From Clostridium sp. D53t1_180928_C8 (GTDB lineage: Bacteria > Bacillota > Clostridia > Clostridiales > Clostridiaceae), in NCBI RefSeq assembly GCF_015667795.1, contig NZ_JADPEL010000011.1, positions 52,478 to 116,477 on the forward strand: a stretch of 64,000 nt of DNA, in the 5' to 3' direction. The position numbers and the translations under genes are program-made. Below, one piece after another: positions 9,508-18,305 of this stretch (positions are counted from its first letter, which is position 1; the number at the start of each line of letters is the position of its first letter). The notes beneath the pieces were generated by a model. It worked only from the letters and a program-made list of their open reading frames with translations. It did no database searches and was not told where the DNA came from.

Positions 9508-10377
9508 TTAAAGCCTTTTCTCAAAATTTCCTGTAACATTTAATCCTTCATTAAATATAATAAATGCTTTAGGATCTTTTTCTAAAACTATTCTTTTTAA
9601 TTGATTTATTTCATATTTAGAAATTACAGTTACTAATATCTTAGTTTCTTCACCAGTATAAGCGCCTTCACCCTTCCAGCAAGTTACCCCCCTTGCCATC
9701 TCATTCATTATTCTAAGCTCAATATTTTTCTTCTTAGTAAAAATCATAGCAGTAGTATTTATATTCTGATAATGAATTTTATCTACTATTAATGAAAAGA
9801 ATGTTGTATAAATAACTGAATATATTGCAGTAGGTAATTCAAATAAAATTGCACAAACTCCATAAATTATAGCATTTATTATTATTCCTAACTTTCCTAC
9901 ACTAAAGTTCTTATATTTTTGTGTAAAATATACCCCTAATATATCTATTCCTCCACCAGATCCTCCAGCTTTTAATGTTATTCCTATTCCTGCTCCTGTT
10001 ATTATTCCTCCAATAAGACATGCTGCAAGCTGATCATCTATTATTGGTAATGTAGGAATTTTAATTACAGTAAAGAATATAGTTTGAGCAATTACGCTTA
10101 CTACAGTTCTTATAAAAAACTTTTTAGATATACTTTTATAAGCTATAAGTAATAATGGTATGTTTATAATAAAATTAATTACACCTGCTATTTCAAAATT
10201 TTTAAGTGCTGGAATATACTCAACAACAATAGTTCTTATTATTTGAGCTACACCTACCACTCCACCATTATATAACCCTAAAGGTGATATAAATGTATTT
10301 ATTCCAAAGCAAAATAATAATGCTCCTATAATTATTACCCCATACTCCTTAACCTTCTTAACTTCTTGCTTCTCCAT
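9508..10377 (-). CDS. YitT/YpjC family membrane protein (DUF2179 C-terminal domain)
   Basis: 289-residue integral membrane protein of unknown biochemical role. Five to six hydrophobic segments fill residues ~12-195 (first: VIIIGALLFCFGINTFISPL). They include the glycine-rich signature GAGIGITLKAGGSGGGIDIL seen throughout this family. The last ~85 residues form the soluble DUF2179-type domain (ELRIMNEMARGVTCWKGEGAYTG), here with the usual GVT-GAYTG motif. The start has GGGGGATTAAAT in front. A single-gene transcription unit by its own terminator. Confidence 0.9.
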   Translation of the reverse strand: MEKQEVKKVKEYGVIIIGALLFCFGINTFISPLGLYNGGVVGVAQIIRTIVVEYIPALKNFEIAGVINFIINIPLLLIAYKSISKKFFIRTVVSVIAQTIFFTVIKIPTLPIIDDQLAACLIGGIITGAGIGITLKAGGSGGGIDILGVYFTQKYKNFSVGKLGIIINAIIYGVCAILFELPTAIYSVIYTTFFSLIVDKIHYQNINTTAMIFTKKKNIELRIMNEMARGVTCWKGEGAYTGEETKILVTVISKYEINQLKRIVLEKDPKAFIIFNEGLNVTGNFEKRL

Positions 10378-10494
10378 ATTTAATCCCCCAATTATGTCTA
10401 AAAATATCCATAAATAGTTTATAACAAACTAGAGATTATTTCCATATAGTATTTATAGATTTTATTACATAATTATTAGTAAATTAACTTTTAC

Positions 10495-11256
10495 TTATAT
10501 CTTTTTTCTATTTTTAAAATATAATATTGTCACTATTATTAATATTATTGCAAAAATTACTGCTATACTTATATTAATAAAATTTGGCACTTTAAAACTT
10601 AACATCATATTATTATTTTGATTTAATTTACTTATTGTATATGAATAATCAATAGTTTTTTTATTAATTATTTTAGATGCATTACTCTCTATTATTTTTA
10701 CGGGCATAGTTATTGATAAATCAATTGGTATTTCTCCAACAATATTTGCTACATTCTTACCAATTAAAGAAGCTAAACTAGTACCTAAATAGCTGTTAAT
10801 ATTATTATTAATAGCATTACTAATTTCATTTACTAAATCCTTTTTTAAACTAATTGTTATTTTATAAGTATCTAGAAACAATCCCTTATCTTTATTAGCC
10901 TCAACATTTACATACTCATTACTCATTGCTGATAAATCATTTATTTTAACTTTGTTAGTAGTTGTTACTACAACTTCTTCAACATTTAACTCTCCATCTT
11001 TTGATTTTGTTATTTCTCCAAATTCTATATTATCTTGTGATGTTTTATTAACTTCTTCAATTGCATAAGATAATAAATTATTTTCAACTAATTTGTTAAT
11101 ATTATTATCATAATATAATCTTAAAGTTGTACTAGTAGTACCATCTATGTTAACATCCGTACTGCTACTTATTTTTACATTATCACATCCTATTAACATA
11201 AAAATAGTAATTAAACTCATGATTAAAATTAATATATATTTTTTTAATCTCTTCAT
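10495..11256 (-). CDS. Lipoprotein with C-terminal membrane anchor (DUF3153/LppM-like)
   Basis: 253 residues. The N-terminus is a lipoprotein signal ending in the lipobox LIGC (Cys24). Residues ~30-220 are a beta-rich extracellular region opening with VKISSSTDVNIDGTTSTTLR, the pattern of DUF3153-type lipoproteins. Residues ~228-248 (ISIAVIFAIILIIVTILYF) form a membrane helix followed by KNRKKI. The protein would therefore be held at the membrane at both ends. Function in the family is not established. It follows nrdG but is separated from it by a 27-bp perfect hairpin. Confidence 0.75.
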   Translation of the reverse strand: MKRLKKYILILIMSLITIFMLIGCDNVKISSSTDVNIDGTTSTTLRLYYDNNINKLVENNLLSYAIEEVNKTSQDNIEFGEITKSKDGELNVEEVVVTTTNKVKINDLSAMSNEYVNVEANKDKGLFLDTYKITISLKKDLVNEISNAINNNINSYLGTSLASLIGKNVANIVGEIPIDLSITMPVKIIESNASKIINKKTIDYSYTISKLNQNNNMMLSFKVPNFINISIAVIFAIILIIVTILYFKNRKKI

Positions 11257-11382
11257 TTCTAAGCCCTTCTTTCCATTTTTTCACATTCTATTTTATCACT
11301 TTTCTCTATTTTTGTAGATGATTATATCTATAATAAATTTAAAGTATAATTACTTATATCCTTAAGTCAGCTAAAGATGAAA

Positions 11383-11440
11383 TTAAATCAGCCATAGTAA
11401 ATAGTATTTAATAAAATACTATTTACTATGGCTGATTTAA
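11383..11440. terminator. 27-bp perfect inverted repeat behind nrdG
   Basis: Positions 11383-11409 are the exact reverse complement of 11414-11440, with loop AATA. It begins 15 bases after the nrdG stop and probably ends the nrdDG transcript. The stem is unusually long and lacks a clean T run. A processing or stability function is also possible. Confidence 0.7.
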
Positions 11441-11455
11441 TCAATTAATTTTATA

Positions 11456-11953
11456 TTATAATATTTCAACTATATTTCCTTGTTCTAATGTTTTTTTCAC
11501 ATCTATAACTCTTTGATTAGCTGATCCTCTATATTTAAGCATTATATCCTTTTTATCACTTTCAAACTTGCCATCTATTAAAACATCTATTTCTTTTAAA
11601 ATTTCTAACCTTTTAGGGTTTTCTATAATTTCTTCATATTTATATCCAGACCATAACCATATAGGCTTATTAGTTTCTGATTTTATTCTTTTTAAAAGAT
11701 TTAATAAGGTATTATCCATTATTTGCTGCATAGGCTCTCCACCTAATATATTTACGCCTTTAATTTGACGTGATTTAGTATACTCTATGAATTCATCTTC
11801 TGTTTCTTTAGTAAACTCATTTCCATAATTAAAATCTTGTTGTTCTTTATTAAAGCATCCTTCACAATTATGAGTACATCCACTTACAAAAAGTGTTGTA
11901 CGTACCCCTGGTCCGTTTGTAACATCTAATTTTCTAATTTTAGCATAATTCAT
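11456..11953 (-). CDS. nrdG: Anaerobic ribonucleotide reductase activating protein
   Basis: Radical SAM activase that installs the glycyl radical on NrdD. The cluster motif CTHNCEGC uses Cys26, Cys30 and Cys33, and GGEP is present in VNILGGEPMQQ. 165 residues is normal. The frame is open three codons further upstream to a GTG, but that GTG lies inside the ribosome-binding sequence GGGGTG. The ATG at 11953 (MNYAKIRK) is therefore chosen. It follows nrdD by 58 bases that contain a hairpin, probably lowering its expression relative to nrdD. Confidence 0.95.
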   Translation of the reverse strand: MNYAKIRKLDVTNGPGVRTTLFVSGCTHNCEGCFNKEQQDFNYGNEFTKETEDEFIEYTKSRQIKGVNILGGEPMQQIMDNTLLNLLKRIKSETNKPIWLWSGYKYEEIIENPKRLEILKEIDVLIDGKFESDKKDIMLKYRGSANQRVIDVKKTLEQGNIVEIL

Positions 11954-11973
11954 TTTAAACACCCCATTTAAAA

Positions 11974-12005
11974 TTAAGAAGTTAAGATTTCTCTTAACTT
12001 CTTAA
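11974..12005 (-). terminator. Intercistronic hairpin between nrdD and nrdG
   Basis: A 14-bp perfect stem (TTAAGAAGTTAAGA with TCTTAACTTCTTAA, 4-base loop) followed on the minus strand by TTTTAAA and then the nrdG ribosome site. It looks like an attenuator or 3'-end stabiliser that lets nrdD mRNA outnumber nrdG mRNA. Confidence 0.65.
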
Positions 12006-12011
12006 AACATT

Positions 12012-14144
12012 TTATAAATGAAGAACTCTGTCTCCAATTTCTGCTGTTCTTCCCTTATTCCAATAGCTAGAACCTATATATCCACAAGTTCTACGCATAA
12101 CTTGTAATTCTGATTCATCATCATTCCCACATGATGGACAGTGCCAAGTTAAGCTTTCTTTATCTAATTTCATTTCTCCATTAAATCCACACTTATAACA
12201 AAGGTCAGATTTAGTATTTATTTCTGCATATTGAATATTGTGATAAATAAAGTTAATTATATCTTCAACAGCTTCAACATTTTTATTCATATCTGGTACT
12301 TCTATATAAGAAATACAACCACCACTACTTATGCTATGGAATTGTGATTCAAATTTAAGCTTTCTGAATGCATCAATTTCTTCACATACATGAACATGAT
12401 ATGAGTTTGTATAATATAATCTATCAGTTACATTTGGTATTTCTCCAAATCTTGCTTTATCTATTCTACAGAATCTATATATAAGTGATTCAGCTGGAGT
12501 ACCATATAGCCCAAATCCTAATCCAGTTTCTTTTTTCCATTCATCACATTTTTCTTTCATATGATTCATAACTTCTACAGCAAATTTTTCTCCATCTTCT
12601 GAAGTATGAGTCACTCCAAGCATAGCCTGAACCATTTCCGCTATACCAACATATCCAAGTGAAAGAGTAGAATATCCGTCTTTTAATAACTTATCTATCT
12701 TTTCACCTTTTTCAAGTCTTGCTATAGCACCATGTTGCCAATGTATTGGACTTGAATCTGAAGTTACTCCTAGCAACATTTTGTGTCTAGTTAATAATGC
12801 ATTTTTACAAAGTTCTAATCTTTGATCTAGCATCTCCCAAAACATTTCCATATCTCTATCTGCTATTATAGCAATTTGTGGTAAATTAAGGCTAACCACA
12901 CCCTGGTTAAATCTACCATACCACTTATAATTTCCTTCTCCATCTTTCCATGGGCTTAAGTGTGATCTACATCCCATTGGTGGGAAAGTATTTCCTTCAT
13001 AATTTTCTCTCATTATCTTAGCACTTTGATAATCTGGAACTAATCTCTTAGCTGTACATTTAGCTGCAAGCTTAGTTATATAATCATATCTGCCACCTTC
13101 AAGACAATTATGTTCATCTAAAACATAAACTAATTTTGGGAATGCTTCTCCAATTTCTTGACCTTTGTAGTTTTTCATCCCTTCAAGTCTTTGTCTTATC
13201 ATTTCCTCACAAATCATGGCCATTTCTTCTTCATAAGGATGACCTTCCTCTATTTCTAGATAAATTGTAGAAAAAGGTGCCTGACCATTAGTCGTTTGCA
13301 ATGTAGATAATTGATATCTTATAGTTTGAACGCCATCTCTAAGCTCCTTCATCTTCATATCTTTGGCTAACTTATTAGCAAGTTCTTCATCATTAAGCAT
13401 TTCCATATAGTGTTTAAATGCTTTTTCTTCAGTTACTTTAAGATACTTTGCTAAATGCTTAATAGTAATACTTTGCCCACCATATTGATTAGATGAAACT
13501 TGAGCTATAATTTGTGTAGCTACTGTACAAGCTGTTCCAAAGCTTTTTGGCTCTTCAACCAATTTTTCATTTATAACAGTTCCATTAACAAACATATCTT
13601 CTAAGTTTATCAAGCAACAGTTAAACATTGGTGATATAGTATAATCCATGTCATGCCAATGAATTGCCCCTTCATCATGTGCTTGAACTATGTGAGCAGG
13701 AATAAGCTTTCTTCTTGCAATATCTTTAGATACTTCCCCTGCAATTAAGTCTCTTTGAGTTGCAGATACAACAGGATTTTTATTTGAATTTTCCTTCATT
13801 ACATCTTCATTCTTTTTACTTAGTAATTCTAATATACTATCATCTGTAGTGTTAGTATTTCTCTTAAACTCTTGTACAGCTCTATAACCTTCGTATGCTC
13901 TTGCCGTTTCAGCTTGTCCGTAATGAACTAATCTATCATATACGTAGCTTTCAATTTTATAAATAGTCGCAATGTCGTCTTGTTTACTAAAATATTTTTC
14001 TGCATCATTAGCTATTAGTCTTGCTATATCCGGCAATAATATTCCACTTCCATTCTTCATAGACTTGGTAATCGCTTCCCTTATCTTACTCTTATCAAAT
14101 TCTACTGTACTTCCATCCCTTTTAATAACTTTCAATAATACCAC
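12012..14144 (-). CDS. nrdD: Anaerobic (class III) ribonucleoside-triphosphate reductase
   Basis: Reduces NTPs to dNTPs under anaerobic conditions with formate as reductant. 710 residues. Residues ~1-95 are an ATP-cone allosteric domain (VIKRDGSTVEFDKSKIREAI). The C-terminal zinc site has four cysteines (CYKCG and CPSCG, residues ~640-665). The glycyl radical is Gly688 in RRTCGYIGSS. The Cys in FNCCLINLE and the Cys in FPPMGCRSHLSPW are the usual active-site neighbourhood. Two NrdR boxes lie 250 bases upstream. Forms an operon with nrdG. Confidence 0.97.
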   Translation of the reverse strand: MVLLKVIKRDGSTVEFDKSKIREAITKSMKNGSGILLPDIARLIANDAEKYFSKQDDIATIYKIESYVYDRLVHYGQAETARAYEGYRAVQEFKRNTNTTDDSILELLSKKNEDVMKENSNKNPVVSATQRDLIAGEVSKDIARRKLIPAHIVQAHDEGAIHWHDMDYTISPMFNCCLINLEDMFVNGTVINEKLVEEPKSFGTACTVATQIIAQVSSNQYGGQSITIKHLAKYLKVTEEKAFKHYMEMLNDEELANKLAKDMKMKELRDGVQTIRYQLSTLQTTNGQAPFSTIYLEIEEGHPYEEEMAMICEEMIRQRLEGMKNYKGQEIGEAFPKLVYVLDEHNCLEGGRYDYITKLAAKCTAKRLVPDYQSAKIMRENYEGNTFPPMGCRSHLSPWKDGEGNYKWYGRFNQGVVSLNLPQIAIIADRDMEMFWEMLDQRLELCKNALLTRHKMLLGVTSDSSPIHWQHGAIARLEKGEKIDKLLKDGYSTLSLGYVGIAEMVQAMLGVTHTSEDGEKFAVEVMNHMKEKCDEWKKETGLGFGLYGTPAESLIYRFCRIDKARFGEIPNVTDRLYYTNSYHVHVCEEIDAFRKLKFESQFHSISSGGCISYIEVPDMNKNVEAVEDIINFIYHNIQYAEINTKSDLCYKCGFNGEMKLDKESLTWHCPSCGNDDESELQVMRRTCGYIGSSYWNKGRTAEIGDRVLHL

Positions 14145-14396
14145 TCCCTAAACTTCAGTATATTTTAAATACTCACTATCAATTAAATAAGTCATTAATT
14201 TAAAGGCTAATTATACACTAATCGATATTTATTTTCATAACATACCGAAGGTGATTATATTAAATAATCTTTAAAATTTATGTTTTTTTACTATTTTTCT
14301 TTAAATTAATGCTTAATTTAATTTATATTATGCAATTAAATTTTCTGATAATTTACACAAAAAAATAGTGCTTATATTAATACTATCCTCTTAAAT

Positions 14397-14444
14397 ACAC
14401 AACATATTGTACTACCTTTTCAATTTAAACACAATATATTGTTT
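14397..14444 (-). promoter_or_regulatory. Tandem NrdR boxes upstream of nrdD
   Basis: Box 1 is ACACAACATATTGTAC (14397-14412) and box 2 is ACACAATATATTGTTT (14429-14444). Both match the known NrdR palindrome (acaCwAtATaTwGtgt). Their starts are 32 bases apart, three helical turns, the spacing that NrdR sites normally show. On the minus strand box 1 contains TTGTGT, 17 bases before TAATAT, so it may overlap the -35 element. The remaining 5' region down to the nrdD start (about 230 bases) shows no other clear structure. NrdR itself is not encoded in the window. Confidence 0.8.
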
Positions 14445-14679
14445 TTCTTATTTTTAAGGATTTATTGTATTTTTTCTTACAAGCACTTTAAATATCTTTA
14501 GATTTTATAGTTTTTCCTATATTATCCTTTTTTGCTTTTTTATTCATAAACCTTAGCAACTTTTTTCATTATACTACATAAAAACTAAAAAAACACGACT
14601 TGAAATTTATCTTAATATATGCTTTTAATACTTAAATATATTAGTAGTACAAATTATTATTTTATTTATAAAATAATAA

Positions 14680-14703
14680 AAAGGTGGGGTTAACCTCACC
14701 TTT
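14680..14703 (-). terminator. Terminator of metA
   Basis: AAAGGTG pairs with CACCTTT around a GGTT/AACC inner stem; TTTTTATTATTTTAT follows on the minus strand. It lies 80 bases behind the metA stop. Confidence 0.75.
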
Positions 14704-14782
14704 CACCAAATACTAATAAGAAAAAACCTCTTCATTTTCAGTAATTTAATTTCATGTATTTCTCTTAAAATACTATTTATAA

Positions 14783-15697
14783 CTACAATTTACCTAAGTC
14801 ATACGGAGTATTTTGATATACACAATAATTTAACCAATTACTAAAAACTACATTAGCACTTCCTCTCCATGTAACCATGGGTTCTCTATTTGAATCATTA
14901 TCAGGAAAATAATTTTTAGGCATGTCTATTCCTAACCCTTTATTAACATCCCTAAAATACTCATCACTTAATGTATTTCTTTCATATTCTAAATGGCCAC
15001 TAACAAAAATTTGTCTTCTATTTTTATTGGCTACTATAAATACTCCGGCTTCTTCGGATTCTGATAAAATATCAAGTTCAGAAACCTTTTCTATATCTTC
15101 TCTTCTTACTTCAGTATGTCTAGAATGTGGAGCATAAAACACATCATCTAACCCCCTCGTAAGATCAGCCGTTGTATCATTTATATAATGCTTAAATACA
15201 CCAAACATTTTTTTATCTAATTGGTATTTAGGAATTCCATAATGATAATTTAATCCAGCCTGTGCTCCCCAACAAATATGCAAAGTAGAAAATACATTGC
15301 TCTTACTCCACTCCATTATTTCTTTTAACTCATTCCAATACATAACATCTTCAAACTCTAACTGCTCAACTGGTGCCCCTGTAATTACTAATCCATCAAA
15401 TCTATCTTCCTTTATATCATTAAAAAAGCTATAAAACCTTTCCATATGTTCAAAAGATGTATGTGTGGATCTATAACTTTCAGTTTGTAGCAGTTTTATT
15501 TCCACTTGAAGTGGTGTATTAGATAAATACCTAAGTAATTGATTTTCAGTTTGAATTTTTTTGGGCATTAAATTTAATATTGCAATTTTTAATGGTCTTA
15601 TATCTTGTTTCCCTGCTCTTTCATTATTCATTACAAATATATTCTCATCAGATAAAACCTTAAATGCAGGTAAATCTCTTGGAATTTTTATTGGCAT
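14783..15697 (-). CDS. metA: Homoserine O-acetyltransferase (MetA family)
   Basis: Acylates homoserine in methionine synthesis. 304 residues with the complete MetA catalytic set: Cys142 (HICWGAQAG), His235 and Glu237 (SGHLEYER). Residue 111 is Glu ([11 protein letters not shown]). In MetA proteins a Glu at this position selects acetyl-CoA and a Gly selects succinyl-CoA, so acetyltransferase activity is expected despite the usual name homoserine O-succinyltransferase. Shine-Dalgarno AAGGGGGG. The 5' region shows no SAM riboswitch or T-box. Homoserine dehydrogenase, the supplier of its substrate, is at 27-28 kb. Confidence 0.95.
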   Translation of the reverse strand: MPIKIPRDLPAFKVLSDENIFVMNNERAGKQDIRPLKIAILNLMPKKIQTENQLLRYLSNTPLQVEIKLLQTESYRSTHTSFEHMERFYSFFNDIKEDRFDGLVITGAPVEQLEFEDVMYWNELKEIMEWSKSNVFSTLHICWGAQAGLNYHYGIPKYQLDKKMFGVFKHYINDTTADLTRGLDDVFYAPHSRHTEVRREDIEKVSELDILSESEEAGVFIVANKNRRQIFVSGHLEYERNTLSDEYFRDVNKGLGIDMPKNYFPDNDSNREPMVTWRGSANVVFSNWLNYCVYQNTPYDLGKL

Positions 15698-15838
15698 AGC
15701 ATCCCCCCCTTACATACATATTAAATCATATTTTTTACAAATTTAGAATATTTATTATTAATATTAATCTTTGTAGATTTTTAATTTCCACAAATTCTCT
15801 TTGACACTAAAAACTAATAATCATATAATGATAAAAAT

Positions 15839-15958
15839 AACCTTCGTATAAGCTCGAAAATATGGTTTGAGCGTCTCTACTATATCACCGTAAATGATAT
15901 AACTATGAAGAAAAAAATCCACGAAGGTTAATTGTATTATTGTTTGTAAAGGTGGATT
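15839..15958 (+). promoter_or_regulatory. Purine riboswitch, guanine type (C74), with predicted translational switch
   Basis: P1 pairs CTTCGTA (15842-15848) with TATGAAG (15904-15910). P2 is GCTCGAA/TTTGAGC with loop AATATGG. J2/3 is GTCTCTAC, and P3 TATATCA/TGATATA carries loop CACCGTAAATG. The specificity base before TATGAAG is C15903, as in guanine switches; adenine switches have U. Downstream AATCCAC (15916-15922) can pair with GTGGATT (15952-15958), which covers the ribosome site of adenine deaminase. Alternatively the 5' arm AACCTTCGT (15839-15847) can pair with ACGAAGGTT (15921-15929) and break up both. Ligand binding should therefore hide the ribosome site (OFF). Aptamer class is read directly; the switching model is inference. 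Confidence 0.88.
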
Positions 15959-15964
15959 AATTAA

Positions 15965-17713
15965 ATGAATAAAGAGGTTCTTATTGATAATATTAAAGCA
16001 GCTAATAAAAATATTCCTTGTGATTTAGTTGTTAAAAACATTTCTGTAATTGATGTATTTCAATGCAATTCTTTTATATGCGATGTAGCTGTAAAAAATG
16101 GATTCATCGTTGGTCTTGGCGAATATACTGGAAAAATAGAAATTGATGGTACCGGTAAGTTTATCTGTCCAGGTTTAATTGATTCTCATGCTCATATAGA
16201 ATCATCTATGCTTACTCCTAATGAGTATTATAAAACTGCATTATTACATGGTGTTACATCGTTAATTACAGATCCACATGAAATAGCAAATGTTATGGGA
16301 CAAGCTGGAATTGAATTTATGATAAATTCCTCTAAAAATCTTCCATTTGATTTTTATTTTATGCTTCCTTCTTGTGTCCCATCTACATCATTTGAAAATT
16401 CAGGTGCAATACTAAATAGTAATGATTTAAAACCATTCTACTCAAACTCAAATGTGTTAGGTCTTGCTGAAGTTATGGACTATCCTTCTGTTGCAAACTG
16501 CAATGATGACATGATAAATAAACTTTACGATGCAATATCAAATAATTGTATAATAGATGGACATGGTGCTGGATTAACAGAGCATAAAGTTAATGTATAT
16601 TCAACAGCAAATATTAAAACCGATCATGAATGTACAACCTATACTGATTTAGTTGACAGAGTTCGTCGTGGAATATATGTATTAATGAGAGAAGGAACAG
16701 TTGCAAAAAATTTAAATAATTTAATTAAAGGTGCTTCCATATTTAATAGTAGACGTCTTTGCTTATGTACTGATGATAAGCATATTGATGATTTAGCTAA
16801 AAACGGTAGTATAGATACTTCTATTAAAATGTGCATAGAAAATGGACTTGCTCCTGAAATTGCAATTCAAATGGCAACCTTAAATACTGCTGAATGTTAT
16901 AAATTAAATAATAAGGGTGCTATAGCTCCTTCATATATCGCAGATTTTATTATTCTTGATAATCTTGAAGAATTTAAAATTAACTCTGTATATAAAAATG
17001 GTAAATTAGTAGTATCTAATAATAAACTTATAGATGCTGTAAGTAACTCTAATAATTCTACATCACTTAAGTCTTTAAATAATTCTATTAAATTACCTAA
17101 GCTTACAAAAGATCTTCTTAAAATAGATATAAAAAACAAATCAATATTAAATGTTATAGAGCTAATACCAAATAAATTAGAAAGTAACCATTTAAGACTT
17201 GATATAAAGAAATTAAACCTTAACGAAGAATTTGTTAGCGGTACAACAAGTGATAATTTATTAAAAATAGCTGTTATAGAACGTCATAAAAATACTGGAA
17301 ATGTAGGTCTTGGAGTTTTAAAGGGATTGGATATTAAATCTGGAGCTATTGCAACAACTATAGCCCATGATTCTCATAACTTAATTGTTTGTGGTACTAA
17401 TGATAGTGATATGTTATTTGCAATTGAGGAATTAAAAAATATTAATGGTGGAATAATTATTGTTAAGGATGGAATTATTTTAGCCTCTATCTCTTTAGAA
17501 ATAGGTGGAATAATAACTTCTAGAAAATCTAATGAGGTTATTTCTGACTTAAACAAATTACATTACGCCTTAAAGATTATAGCTCCTGATATTACATTTA
17601 ATCCATTTTTATCATTATCATTTTTATCATTACCTGTAATACCAGATATCAAAATTACAGATAAGGGCCTATTTAATGTCAAAAGTTTCAGTTTTATAAA
17701 TGTATGTGAGTAG
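15965..17713 (+). CDS. ade: Adenine deaminase
   Basis: Amidohydrolase that deaminates adenine to hypoxanthine and ammonia. 582 residues, normal for the bacterial Ade family. Metal-binding motifs are LIDSHAHIESSM (residues ~73-84), TDPHEIANV (~97), IDGHGAGL and CTDDKHIDDL (~270). The C-terminal third is the family-specific domain with TTIAHDSHNLIVCG. The ATG follows AAAGGTGG, which is also the element masked by the riboswitch. The only plus-strand gene of this stretch together with the DedA gene behind it. Confidence 0.96.
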   Translation: MNKEVLIDNIKAANKNIPCDLVVKNISVIDVFQCNSFICDVAVKNGFIVGLGEYTGKIEIDGTGKFICPGLIDSHAHIESSMLTPNEYYKTALLHGVTSLITDPHEIANVMGQAGIEFMINSSKNLPFDFYFMLPSCVPSTSFENSGAILNSNDLKPFYSNSNVLGLAEVMDYPSVANCNDDMINKLYDAISNNCIIDGHGAGLTEHKVNVYSTANIKTDHECTTYTDLVDRVRRGIYVLMREGTVAKNLNNLIKGASIFNSRRLCLCTDDKHIDDLAKNGSIDTSIKMCIENGLAPEIAIQMATLNTAECYKLNNKGAIAPSYIADFIILDNLEEFKINSVYKNGKLVVSNNKLIDAVSNSNNSTSLKSLNNSIKLPKLTKDLLKIDIKNKSILNVIELIPNKLESNHLRLDIKKLNLNEEFVSGTTSDNLLKIAVIERHKNTGNVGLGVLKGLDIKSGAIATTIAHDSHNLIVCGTNDSDMLFAIEELKNINGGIIIVKDGIILASISLEIGGIITSRKSNEVISDLNKLHYALKIIAPDITFNPFLSLSFLSLPVIPDIKITDKGLFNVKSFSFINVCE

Positions 17714-17758
17714 TTATATGATATAATATTCTTAAATTTTACTTGAAGGAGAAAACTA

Positions 17759-18253
17759 ATGAATATAGAAGAAGTACTGTCCATACTAAGTAATCATAGT
17801 ATATTTATTATTTTTATAATAATGTTTTTAGAATCATTAAATTTAAGTGGTATTCCCTCTACTATTCTATTACCATCTATAGGTATTTTTATAACTATAA
17901 ATGACCTTAACTTTTTTAATGTATTTTTATTAACTATTTCTGCTTCAATTTTAGGTAATATTCTTTTCTACTTAATAGCTTATAAGTTCGGAAGTAAACT
18001 GTATGATTATCTTTACAATAAATTTCCTAAGCTTCAAAAAGCTTTTAATAAGACAATGGAAATATCTCAGAAATATGGGAATAAAGCTTGTTTAATAGGA
18101 AGATTTATTCCTCCTGTAAGAAGTTTTATTTCTCTTATAGCTGGAATATTTAAGATAAAATTTAAGGAATTCTTTTTTTATTCTTCTATAGGAATTTTTA
18201 TGTGGGATTTAATTCTTATACTTGTAGGCTACTTAATACCAATTCCATATTAA
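17759..18253 (+). CDS. DedA family membrane protein
   Basis: 164-residue VTT/DedA-type membrane protein. The family signature GRFIPPVRSFISLIAGIFKI lies near residues 121-140, and FLESLNLSGIPSTILLP near the N-terminus corresponds to the E-x3-P region. Four hydrophobic segments are visible. It is shorter than most DedA proteins (~200), missing mainly the last helix, but the frame looks intact. The ATG has GGAGAAAACTA in front. It may be co-transcribed with ade. Its stop codon lies within the following terminator stem. DedA proteins act as lipid scramblases or in proton-dependent membrane homeostasis; the precise role here is unknown. Confidence 0.85.
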   Translation: MNIEEVLSILSNHSIFIIFIIMFLESLNLSGIPSTILLPSIGIFITINDLNFFNVFLLTISASILGNILFYLIAYKFGSKLYDYLYNKFPKLQKAFNKTMEISQKYGNKACLIGRFIPPVRSFISLIAGIFKIKFKEFFFYSSIGIFMWDLILILVGYLIPIPY

Positions 18254-18303
18254 TTATAAAATAAAAGTCTGCTTTATAGCAGACTTTTATTTTATAATTA
18301 ATA
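18248..18303. terminator. Bidirectional terminator between convergent genes
   Basis: A 26-bp perfect stem (18248-18273 with 18278-18303, core AAAAGTCTGCT/AGCAGACTTTT, loop TTAT). It serves the DedA gene on the plus strand and the HAD gene on the minus strand, both of which end at it. Confidence 0.9.
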
Positions 18304-18305
18304 TT

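Noticed and set aside
15698-15838. SAM riboswitch or T-box before metA
   Set aside because: No GNTG-type T-box sequence, specifier loop or SAM-I core could be found in the leader.
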